A stretch of 8,737 nucleotides of DNA, taken from positions 1 to 8,737 of the forward strand of contig JABFXT010000008.1 of NCBI GenBank assembly GCA_013361595.1, given 5' to 3'. This document shows, piece by piece, positions 1 to 6,267 of this stretch. Source of the stretch: Nocardia sp. GTDB taxonomy: Bacteria > Actinomycetota > Actinomycetes > Mycobacteriales > Mycobacteriaceae. Numbering within the stretch: the stretch's first letter is position 1; each line of letters opens with the position of its first letter. The translations under genes were made by a program, and so were the position numbers. The notes below the pieces were generated by a model. The model worked only from the letters and a program-made list of their open reading frames with translations. It was not told where the DNA came from and made no database searches.

Positions 1-18
1 CGGGCCTCATCACATATT

Positions 19-1560
19 GTGGCCATCTGCGAGGCGCGCATAGCGTCGTCGAGTGCTGAAAAATCTCGTGATTCATCAGGGTTGGCGGTCGCCCTCGAAG
101 CTGGAGCGTCTGCTGTGAAGCCGGCGGTTGCTTCCGTAGTCCCCGGCCGCCGCCGGGCAGCCCTGGTGGTGCTGTGCTTCGTACAGTTCATGCTCGTCCT
201 CGACGACAATGTGGTCAGCGTCGCCCTCCCCAGTCTCCGCGACGAGCTGGGCTTCAGCGGCACAGGGCTCGCCTGGGTGGTCAACGCCTACTTTCTCGCA
301 TTCGGTGGATTGTTGTTGCTGGCCGGGCGCGCGGCCGACCTGCTGGGCCGCCGCCGCGTCTTCCTCCTGGGGGTGGCGCTGTTCGGTGTCGCGAGTCTCG
401 CGTGCGGGCTCGCCCAACAGCCATGGCAACTCGTTCTCGGACGGTTCGTTCAGGGCACCGGCGCGGCCATGGCAAGCCCGGCCGCGCTCTCGTTGATCAC
501 GCTGCTGTACCCGGGCACCGCGGAACGCACCCGGGCACTGGCTGTCTGGGGGGCGATCGCGGCTCTGGGCGGCACCGCGGGCCTGGTGATCTCCGGTGTG
601 CTGACCGACCTCACATCCTGGCGCTGGATCTTTCTCATCAACCTGCCGGTGGCGGCGGTGGCCCTCGTGCTGCTGCCGCGCTTGATCCCGGAAAGTCGGG
701 CACACTCCCGGGTACGTCTGGATGTACCCGGCGCCGTTCTGGGCACCGGCGCCGTGGTGTCGCTGGTCTATGGCCTGCTCCGAGCCGGGGAAACGAGCTG
801 GGCAGACCTCCCCGTCATCGCAGCCCTGCTGCTGGCTGCCCTCTCGGCCGCCGCATTCATCGTGGTGGAGTCGAGGGTGGCGGAGCCGTTGGTGCCGATA
901 GCGTTCCTGGCCGACCGGACGCGTTCGGTCGCCAACGCGGCGACGTTGCTGTTCTCAGTGGACTTTTTCGCCATGGCCTTTTTGTTGATGATCCACTTGC
1001 AGACCGTCCTCGGATACGGTCCGTTGCAGGCCGGCCTGGCCTATCTGCCCTACGGCGCCGGAATTCTCGTGGGTATGCGCCTTTCCACGTACGCGCTCAC
1101 GCGGATCGGAATGCGGTGGCAGCCGGCCTTGTCGTTCCTGATCAGCGCAGCCGGGCTGCTGATGCTGTCCGGTGTGGCGGCAGGCGATCCCTACGCTACG
1201 GGTGTGCTGCCGGGCATGCTCGTCACCAGCCTGGGGTGCGGGCTGAGCCTGCCGGCCCTGACGGTGGCCGCGGTCACCGGCACCACCACGGAAAACGCCG
1301 GCCTCGGCTCGGCGTTGTTCAGCTCGGTGCAGCAGATCGGTGGCGCGATCGGCATCGCGGTTCTGGTCACCGTGGCCGAACGCCACAATGGCGCCGCGGC
1401 CGGTTCCACTGATTCGGCGGGCTTTTCCTTCGCGCTCACGATCGCTGCCGTCATCCTCACCCTCGGCGCTGTCCTCATAGCCGCACTACTGCGAACACAC
1501 CGCTCGACCCCAGCTGCCGCCGCGGACGACGACCGAATATCGGCAGCCGACCAGGCCTGA
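19..1560 (+). CDS. DHA2-type MFS multidrug exporter (EmrB/QacA-like)
   Basis: Proton-coupled efflux permease of the inner membrane, drug:H+ antiporter-2 group; substrate unknown. Numbering is from the GTG at 19. The first helix carries the family motif LDDNVVSVALPSL (residues 61-73). The MFS motif A loop is GRAADLLGRRRVFLLG (103-118), RFVQGTGAAMASP follows (142-154), a glycine-rich motif C-like helix spans about 178-197, and WRWIFLINLP (201-210) is typical of DHA2. About 500 residues with hydrophobic segments throughout fits 12-14 helices. The tail after about residue 493 is polar and disordered-looking. The start is uncertain: the first 32 residues are polar and poorly family-like, and a GTG at 115 is preceded by GGAG at 103-106, giving a 481-residue protein that begins just before the first helix. 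I favour 115 but report the longest frame. It converges on the NIPSNAP gene. It lacks the 29-bp element, so I see no evidence that it belongs to the adjacent regulon. Confidence 0.9.
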   Translation: MAICEARIASSSAEKSRDSSGLAVALEAGASAVKPAVASVVPGRRRAALVVLCFVQFMLVLDDNVVSVALPSLRDELGFSGTGLAWVVNAYFLAFGGLLLLAGRAADLLGRRRVFLLGVALFGVASLACGLAQQPWQLVLGRFVQGTGAAMASPAALSLITLLYPGTAERTRALAVWGAIAALGGTAGLVISGVLTDLTSWRWIFLINLPVAAVALVLLPRLIPESRAHSRVRLDVPGAVLGTGAVVSLVYGLLRAGETSWADLPVIAALLLAALSAAAFIVVESRVAEPLVPIAFLADRTRSVANAATLLFSVDFFAMAFLLMIHLQTVLGYGPLQAGLAYLPYGAGILVGMRLSTYALTRIGMRWQPALSFLISAAGLLMLSGVAAGDPYATGVLPGMLVTSLGCGLSLPALTVAAVTGTTTENAGLGSALFSSVQQIGGAIGIAVLVTVAERHNGAAAGSTDSAGFSFALTIAAVILTLGAVLIAALLRTHRSTPAAAADDDRISAADQA

Positions 1561-1588
1561 CCCTCGCCTCACGCCGGACGTTCATCGC

Positions 1589-1618
1589 CGATTCGCGGGC
1601 CGGCTGGGCACCGAATCG
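1589..1618. terminator. weak inverted repeat between convergent genes
   Basis: CGATTCG at 1589-1595 and CGAATCG at 1612-1618 form a perfect 7-bp stem around a 16-base GC-rich loop. It lies in the 91-base gap between the convergent MFS and NIPSNAP genes, where a bidirectional terminator would be expected. There is no T-run on either side, so it is not a classical intrinsic terminator. The call rests on position and symmetry only. Confidence 0.22.
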
Positions 1619-1651
1619 AGCCGCACCGGCAAGTCCGGAACAACGGCGCGG

Positions 1652-1972
1652 TTACAGCAGTGGCGATCCGGGGGCCGGGATGAGTTCGGTGGTGGTCACG
1701 TCGAGAATGGCGGTCGGGTCGAAACCCTTCATATCGGCTCGCAATTCGGAGCTGGTGAGGTAGCGCTCGGTGACGGCGGCCGAGTCGGAGTCCGCGGGGA
1801 ACGACAGCAATGCGTACAGTCTCGGCACGTCGGAGTCGTCGGTCCACAGACCGTGTAGGCCGATGCCGAATTTCGGGAAGCTCGCCAGATGCCGGGGATA
1901 GTGGGTGTTCTTGTACCTTTCCAGCGCGGTTGCCGTCGACAGTGTGTAAACCCGGAGCTGATAGATCCTCAT
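1652..1972 (-). CDS. NIPSNAP family protein
   Basis: Small (106 residues) protein opening with MRIYQLRVYTL, close to the RxYxLRxYT start of NIPSNAP domains, then an ALERYKNTHYP helix and a LYALLSFPADSDSA strand-helix unit. NIPSNAP domains adopt a ferredoxin-like fold and usually form dimeric barrels; bacterial members are mostly uncharacterised, so no reaction can be assigned. The ATG at 1970-1972 is preceded on the minus strand by AGGA (plus 1981-1984) with an 8-base spacer, which supports the start. It begins 18 bases after the stop of the hemerythrin-like gene on the same strand, so the two are very probably co-transcribed and share the SARP-like box at 2688-2716. The length matches a single-domain member, with no sign of truncation. 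The family call is firm; the function is open. Confidence 0.85.
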   Translation of the reverse strand: MRIYQLRVYTLSTATALERYKNTHYPRHLASFPKFGIGLHGLWTDDSDVPRLYALLSFPADSDSAAVTERYLTSSELRADMKGFDPTAILDVTTTELIPAPGSPLL

Positions 1973-1990
1973 GATCCGGTTCCTGAATGT

Positions 1991-2632
1991 TCACGCCGCG
2001 CGGACGCGGCGGATGTGGCGGGCATAGCGAGGGCGGCCGATGAGGTGCCAGATGGCCCGGACCGGCGCGGGGAGCCCGGCCAGCAGGCGTGCGCGTTCGG
2101 ACGGGTCCGCGTCTTCGAGGACTATGCCGAAAAGTGTGAGCAGCGCGAGCTTGGGAGTGTGCGCCACCAGGTGCTCGCCCTGCGAGGCCCATTCCGCCTC
2201 GGTGAGATGTTCGGCGGCGAGTGGCAGCAAGGTGGCCTCCTCGTCGTCGAGATGCTCCAGCAGGACCGCCCGGTGATCGGTGAGCGAGGCCACGAGTGCG
2301 TCGCGTTCGTCGGCTCCGGCGGCGGCCTCCCACCGCGGCACCTCGGCGTCGAGCCTGGTCAGCGTGACAGCTACGCGCTCATGCTGGGCCTCCATCCGCA
2401 GGACGATATCGGTCCCGAGGTCCACGCGGGCCAGCAGCGGCGGCCACAGCAGCTCGTCCTCGCCCTCGTGGTGGTTCTGCAGGCCCAGCCGGTAGAGGCG
2501 GAAGTGGTCGGCGACCACCGCGGCGCGGGCGGTATCGCCCGGGGCGACCGCCGCCACCAGCTCGACCAGCAGTCGCGATTCACGGCGCAGCCCACGGTGA
2601 ACTACTTCCATATCGTGGGTGTCGATACCCAT
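1991..2632 (-). CDS. hemerythrin-like HHE-domain protein
   Basis: Predicted cytosolic four-helix bundle of 213 residues that binds a di-iron (or other bimetal) centre. Candidate ligands appear in the usual order: H12 on helix 1, the H54-H55-E56-G57-E58-D59 cluster followed by LLWP, H84 in MEAQHE, and H127 with E131/E132 in HLDDEEATLLP. The repeated 'acidic pair then LLP' signature is characteristic of HHE proteins. Such proteins are linked to O2, NO or redox sensing, iron handling and stress defence; which applies here is unknown. The C-terminal part (about 140-213) is a helical extension ending in basic residues. I chose the ATG at 2630-2632 because AAAGGA (plus 2641-2646) lies 8 bases upstream. 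An in-frame ATG at 2654-2656 lacks a ribosome site, and any start near 2719 would run through the operator. It is the first gene of an operon with the NIPSNAP gene and diverges from the SARP-family regulator. Confidence 0.88.
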   Translation of the reverse strand: MGIDTHDMEVVHRGLRRESRLLVELVAAVAPGDTARAAVVADHFRLYRLGLQNHHEGEDELLWPPLLARVDLGTDIVLRMEAQHERVAVTLTRLDAEVPRWEAAAGADERDALVASLTDHRAVLLEHLDDEEATLLPLAAEHLTEAEWASQGEHLVAHTPKLALLTLFGIVLEDADPSERARLLAGLPAPVRAIWHLIGRPRYARHIRRVRAA

Positions 2633-2640
2633 CTGCTCAT

Positions 2641-2646
2641 TCCTTT
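2641..2646 (-). promoter_or_regulatory. ribosome binding site of the HHE gene
   Basis: On the minus strand this reads AAAGGA, 8 bases before the ATG at 2630-2632. It decides the start in favour of a 213-residue HHE protein, because neither upstream in-frame start has a comparable site. Confidence 0.65.
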
Positions 2647-2671
2647 CGCATTCCATCGGATCGTTGCGCCC

Positions 2672-2677
2672 AGACTG
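2672..2677 (-). promoter_or_regulatory. candidate -10 hexamer of the HHE-NIPSNAP operon
   Basis: CAGTCT on the minus strand, 10 bp downstream of the last heptamer of the box at 2688-2716 and 39 bases before the HHE ATG. It is a poor match to TANNNT, but the oxidoreductase promoter has CATTGT at the same 10-bp distance from its own box. No good -35 is visible, as expected when a SARP-type activator occupies that region. Confidence 0.4.
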
Positions 2678-2687
2678 AGCCCCAGGC

Positions 2688-2716
2688 TTTGGAAGGCGCT
2701 TGGAGACGACTTGGAA
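2688..2716 (-). promoter_or_regulatory. SARP-type operator, copy 1 (three heptamers, 11-bp period)
   Basis: Read on the minus strand toward the HHE gene, the element contains heptamers TTCCAAG, CTCCAAG and TTCCAAA separated by 4-bp spacers TCGT and CGCC. On the plus strand the TTGGA cores start at 2689, 2700 and 2711, exactly 11 bp apart. SARP-family activators are known to bind direct heptamer repeats of this period placed just upstream of the -10; PimR, which also has a SARP half joined to a LAL-like half, uses three heptamers with 4-bp spacers. The box lies between the divergent HHE and regulator genes, and a near-identical copy lies at 6186-6214. Binding by the adjacent regulator is inference. 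Confidence 0.82.
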
Positions 2717-2741
2717 CACCGGTGCCCGCCGCGCGTACGAT
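2711..2741 (+). promoter_or_regulatory. candidate promoter of the SARP-family regulator, nearly leaderless
   Basis: TACGAT at 2736-2741 fits the actinobacterial TANNNT -10. TTGGAA at 2711-2716, 19 bp upstream, is a possible -35 and is also the heptamer of the SARP box nearest this gene. Transcription would start about 2747-2749, only a few bases before the ATG at 2752. That would explain why no ribosome site precedes that ATG. The overlap of the -35 with the operator suggests autoregulation. Confidence 0.4.
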
Positions 2742-2751
2742 CGGCCTGGTC

Positions 2752-5700
2752 ATGGTCTTGATCCGGGTATTGGGTTCGTTCGCGGCCGAGGACCGCGATG
2801 GGCCGGTTCCGCTCGGCGGACCGCGGCAGCGCGGGGTGCTGGCGCTGCTGGTGGCCGCACGTGGGCAGGTCGTGTCGGTCGATCGCCTGATCGAGGATCT
2901 GTGGCGTGGCGAACCGCCGGGCCGCGCCCGCACCTCTCTGCAGGCGTACGTGTCCAACCTGCGCCGCCTGCTGGAACCCGGTCGCACGCCACGCGCCCCG
3001 GCCCGGCTGCTGGTGAGCGCCCCACCCGGCTACACACTGCGGTTGCCGCCGGAAGCGGTGGACGCCTGGCGTTTCGAGGAGTTGCTCGACGAAACTCGGA
3101 CGCTCACCGACCCCCGCGACGCCCGCGACCGGCTGGGTACTGCGTTGGCACTGTGGCAGGGGCCGGCGTTCGCCGAGTTCGCCGACGAACCGTGGGCGGC
3201 GGCCGAGATCGCGCGACTCGACGAGTTGCGGGTGGTCGCCCGTGAACTGCGCGTCGCGGCGGGACTGCGGCTGGGCGATCCTGTCGCGGTGGTTCCCGAG
3301 GCGGAGAGCCTCGCCCGCGACGAACCGTTGCGCGAGGAAGGCTGGCGGATGCTCGCCCTCGCGCTGTGGGGCAGTGGCCGCCGAGCCGACTCGCTGGCCG
3401 TGCTGCGCCGCGCGGCCGCGACCTTCGCCGACGAGCTGGGGCTCGATCCGGGCCCGGAACTGGTGGAGCTGGAGGCGGCGATCCTCGCCCAGCGCACAGA
3501 TATCCTGCACGCCGCCGTTCCGCCGACTTCCGCGCGACCCCCGCGCGCCGAGGTTCTGCCCATCGACAGCGCTGCGATGTTCGCCGGTCCCGGCGCGCAC
3601 GCTATGGCGGAGCAGGCCCGCGATGCCACGAAAATGTCAGGGACACGATCCGACTCGACAGCAACGGAGCCGAGCGCCGTCGAGCCGTCGAACGGCGGAC
3701 CCCGCGCCGGTGCGTTCGTGGGCCGCGATCGCGAACTCGCGGCGATGATGGCCGCCGCGGAGGAGGCCGCCGGCGGCGGGGCGCGCGTCGTGCTCGTCAC
3801 CGGGGAGGCCGGGCTCGGCAAATCGACACTGCTGGAGAATCTCGGTGCGCGGCTCGAACAGAACGGATGGCTCGTGGCCGCCGGGCGTTGTCCCGAGCTG
3901 GACAGCGCTCCGCCCGCGTGGGCGTGGGTCGAGGCCCTGCGGGCGGTGGCGGCGAGTTCCCGGTCCAGCGAGCCGCCCGGCGAGCTGGCGCCACTGCTCT
4001 GCGATTCCGCACCGGGTACCGGAGACGCGACAGCCGGGCGTTTCCGGCTGCGCCGGGCATTGTGGAACTGGCTCACCACGGCCGCCGGTGCACATCCTGT
4101 CGCGCTGATTCTCGACGATCTGCACTGCGCGGATGCCACAACCTTGGACCTGCTCGGCGGCGGCGTGGGTGTGCGGGCCCCGATCCTGATCGTCGCGGCG
4201 TATCGCGGGGACGAGAGCGAGCGGCTCACCGACACCCTCGGATCGTTCGCCCGAGCCGCGCCGCTGCGGCTGGACCTGCCCGGACTGCCCGCCGACGCTG
4301 TCGCCGAGCTCGTGCGTGCCGAATGCGCGGCCGACGATACGACCGTGGCCGGGATCGCCGAGCGGACCGGCGGCAACCCCTTCTACGTGCGGGAGAGCGC
4401 GCGGCTGCTGCGCGGGGAGGGCGCCCTGGTCGCGCTCTCCGAGGTCCCCGACGGTGTCCGGGATGTGCTGCGGCGCAGACTCGCCCGGCTCCCCGAGAGC
4501 GGGGTCTCCGTCCTGCGGCTGGCCGCGGTGGCCGGCCGGGAGAGTTCGGTGGATGTACTCGTCCGGGCCGCCGACACCGACGAGGACGGTGTGCTCAACG
4601 CACTGGACGCGGGTGTCATCGCCGGATTGCTCGACGAACCCGGGCCGGGGCGGGTCCGGTTCGTGCACACGCTGGTCCGGGACACGCTGGTGACCGATGT
4701 CAGTCGGATACGGACGACGAGGATGCACGCTCGGATCGCCGCGGCACTGGAGGGTTCGGACGATATCGCGGCGCTCGCCCATCACTACGCGCGCGCGGGG
4801 TCACCGAAGGCCGTCGGCTACTGTGTGCGCGCCGCCGAGCTGGCCGAGGCACGCTATGCCCACGATGTGGCGGCCGCGCTCCTCACCGATGCCGTCACCA
4901 ACTCGCGCGACCCGGATGAACGCGTCGACCTGCTCGGCAGGCTGCTGCGCGCACAGGTCCGGGCCGGTTCCTTCGCCGCGGCCAGGGACACACGCGAGCA
5001 GGCCGTGGGGTACGCCGATTCGATCGGGCGCGAGGATCTCATGATCGCCGCGTTCACCGCTTGGACCGAGCCCACCCCCTGGCAGGCCCGCCCATACGGC
5101 ACGCTCGACCGTCCCATTGTCGAACGCCTCGCCCGCCTGCTCGACCGGCCCGGCCTCGCCCCCGGCACCCGCGCTCACCTCCTCATCGCCTACGCCCACG
5201 AATTGGTGGGCGAGGACGATCCGACAGTCGTCGCGGCGGGGTGGGAAGCTCTCCGGCTCGCGGCCGAACCCCGCTTCCGCGCCGCGGCGCTGCTGGTCCT
5301 CGCACGCGCGTCCGGACGGGAGGAGTACTCCCGTGAACTGGTGCAGATCGGCGTCGAGCACGACCTGCCCGTCTACCGAGTGACCGGTCTGTTGGAACAG
5401 GCCGCGAACGCCGCGACGGCCAACGACCCGACGACCATGCGCCGCGTCACCGAAGAAGCGCTCGATCTCGCCCGCACCTACCGGATGCCGGAGACGATCG
5501 GCGCCGCCGAGATCGCACTGGCGACGCTGGTGCTCATCGAGGGCCGATTCGCCGAGGCCGAACGCCGCTACGCCGAGGCCACCGAACGCATGGAACGCGC
5601 CGGATCGGTGCACGCCGCGGGCTTTCTCCGTCTCGCGCGGGCGGCGATCTGGATCGGCGACGGCACGCTCGGCGACCACCTGGACGATGTGCGCGCCTTC

Positions 5701-6144
5701 CACGAGGCGCTCGGCCCCATGGTCACCGACCTGCTGACCCTCGCCCTCCATGCCGCCGGCCGCGGCGACGAGGCCCGCGGGCGCGGCGCGGCGCCGGCCC
5801 CTATCCGCCCCGACTTCTTCTTCACCTTCCTGACCAGCCTGCGCGCCCTGGCCGGTATCGCCTCGAACGACCGCGACGCCGCCGAGCAGAGCTACGCGGA
5901 CTTGCTCCCGTACCGAGACGGGCCCCCGGCAGGCGCGGAAACCGTGTCCCTCGCCCTGCGCCCGGTCGCTCACACGCTCGGCGAACTCGCCCGCTTCCTC
6001 GGCCGGCACGACGAGGCCGCCGCCCACTTCAGCCGGGCCGCCGCCGTCGCCGACCGGTGGCATGCCCCACACTGGTCCGCCGACGCCCGAGTACGCGCCG
6101 ATCAAGCTCTCGGCAGCCAGGTTTCGCCCGCGCGGCCACGCTGA
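2752..6144 (+). CDS. large SARP-family regulator: winged helix, BTAD, AAA/LAL-like ATPase, helical repeats
   Basis: Cytosolic transcriptional activator of 1130 residues from the ATG at 2752. An OmpR-like winged helix spans about 1-95, starting MVLIRVLGSF, with the recognition region near SVDRLIEDLW to YVSNLRRLLEP. The bacterial transcriptional activation domain (BTAD) spans about 100-246, from VDAWRFEELL to LDPGPELVELEAAIL. A disordered Ala/Ser-rich linker leads to an ATPase beginning FVGRDREL (322-329), with Walker A GEAGLGKS (351-358), Walker B ALILDD (451-456) and the LAL-type motif GGNPFYVRE (540-548). The remainder (about 570-1130) is Ala/Leu/Arg-rich and TPR-like; no C-terminal LuxR helix-turn-helix is present. 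AfsR and PimR combine a SARP half with an ATPase half similarly. An upstream TTG at 2689 would put translation through the operator, so I rejected it. It is flanked by two copies of a SARP-type operator. The signal that controls its ATPase is unknown. Confidence 0.92.
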   Translation: MVLIRVLGSFAAEDRDGPVPLGGPRQRGVLALLVAARGQVVSVDRLIEDLWRGEPPGRARTSLQAYVSNLRRLLEPGRTPRAPARLLVSAPPGYTLRLPPEAVDAWRFEELLDETRTLTDPRDARDRLGTALALWQGPAFAEFADEPWAAAEIARLDELRVVARELRVAAGLRLGDPVAVVPEAESLARDEPLREEGWRMLALALWGSGRRADSLAVLRRAAATFADELGLDPGPELVELEAAILAQRTDILHAAVPPTSARPPRAEVLPIDSAAMFAGPGAHAMAEQARDATKMSGTRSDSTATEPSAVEPSNGGPRAGAFVGRDRELAAMMAAAEEAAGGGARVVLVTGEAGLGKSTLLENLGARLEQNGWLVAAGRCPELDSAPPAWAWVEALRAVAASSRSSEPPGELAPLLCDSAPGTGDATAGRFRLRRALWNWLTTAAGAHPVALILDDLHCADATTLDLLGGGVGVRAPILIVAAYRGDESERLTDTLGSFARAAPLRLDLPGLPADAVAELVRAECAADDTTVAGIAERTGGNPFYVRESARLLRGEGALVALSEVPDGVRDVLRRRLARLPESGVSVLRLAAVAGRESSVDVLVRAADTDEDGVLNALDAGVIAGLLDEPGPGRVRFVHTLVRDTLVTDVSRIRTTRMHARIAAALEGSDDIAALAHHYARAGSPKAVGYCVRAAELAEARYAHDVAAALLTDAVTNSRDPDERVDLLGRLLRAQVRAGSFAAARDTREQAVGYADSIGREDLMIAAFTAWTEPTPWQARPYGTLDRPIVERLARLLDRPGLAPGTRAHLLIAYAHELVGEDDPTVVAAGWEALRLAAEPRFRAAALLVLARASGREEYSRELVQIGVEHDLPVYRVTGLLEQAANAATANDPTTMRRVTEEALDLARTYRMPETIGAAEIALATLVLIEGRFAEAERRYAEATERMERAGSVHAAGFLRLARAAIWIGDGTLGDHLDDVRAFHEALGPMVTDLLTLALHAAGRGDEARGRGAAPAPIRPDFFFTFLTSLRALAGIASNDRDAAEQSYADLLPYRDGPPAGAETVSLALRPVAHTLGELARFLGRHDEAAAHFSRAAAVADRWHAPHWSADARVRADQALGSQVSPARPR

Positions 6145-6185
6145 ACCGCGTTCGGCGGCGGCTGTCCGGTGCACCGGCGACCGAA

Positions 6186-6214
6186 TTCCAAGTCGGATCC
6201 AAGTACCTTCCAAA
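6186..6214 (+). promoter_or_regulatory. SARP-type operator, copy 2 (three heptamers, 11-bp period)
   Basis: Heptamers TTCCAAG, ATCCAAG and TTCCAAA are separated by 4-bp spacers TCGG and TACC; the TCCAA cores start at 6187, 6198 and 6209. It matches copy 1 (2688-2716, minus strand) at 25 of 29 positions, and all four differences fall outside the TCCAA cores. It lies in the 123-base gap between the regulator stop and the oxidoreductase ATG, oriented toward the oxidoreductase gene as copy 1 is toward the HHE gene. It is therefore predicted to be the activator site for 6268-7185. Confidence 0.82.
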
Positions 6215-6224
6215 ACCGCGGGAC

Positions 6225-6230
6225 CATTGT
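6225..6230 (+). promoter_or_regulatory. candidate -10 hexamer of the oxidoreductase gene
   Basis: CATTGT begins 10 bp after the last heptamer of the box at 6186-6214 and ends 37 bases before the ATG. The same spacing and a similar hexamer (CAGTCT) are found in the HHE promoter. The match to TANNNT is weak, which suits an activator-dependent promoter. Confidence 0.4.
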
Positions 6231-6253
6231 CGAGCTCATCGGAACCGACCCCT

Positions 6254-6260
6254 AGAGGAG
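6254..6260 (+). promoter_or_regulatory. ribosome binding site of the oxidoreductase gene
   Basis: AGAGGAG, 7 bases before the ATG at 6268. It is a strong Shine-Dalgarno sequence and fixes the start of the oxidoreductase. Confidence 0.75.
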
Positions 6261-6267
6261 CGAAAAC

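Noticed and set aside
2689..2751. Upstream TTG start that would add 21 residues to the regulator
   Set aside because: It lies inside the heptamer repeats, has no ribosome site, and SARP proteins normally begin right at the M-x-x-x-x-L-G segment found at 2752.
1889..2761. A 290-codon plus-strand open frame opposite the HHE gene
   Set aside because: The minus-strand product has the ordered HHE ligand motifs and a ribosome site; the plus-strand product has neither.
2602..4785. Other long minus-strand open frames (2602-3600, 3030-4376, 3637-4785) inside the regulator gene
   Set aside because: Arg/Gly/Gln- or Ser/Ala-rich shadow translations with no motifs; the plus-strand frame shows a clear winged helix, BTAD and Walker motifs.
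5392..5398. Isolated TTGGAAC inside the regulator gene, resembling one heptamer of the operator
   Set aside because: No second or third copy at 11-bp spacing, and it lies within coding sequence.
6166..6177. Perfect 12-bp palindrome CCGGTGCACCGG after the regulator gene
   Set aside because: The stem would be only about 4 bp with a minimal loop, and GC palindromes of this size are common in such DNA. It could be a minor terminator or binding site, but nothing supports this.
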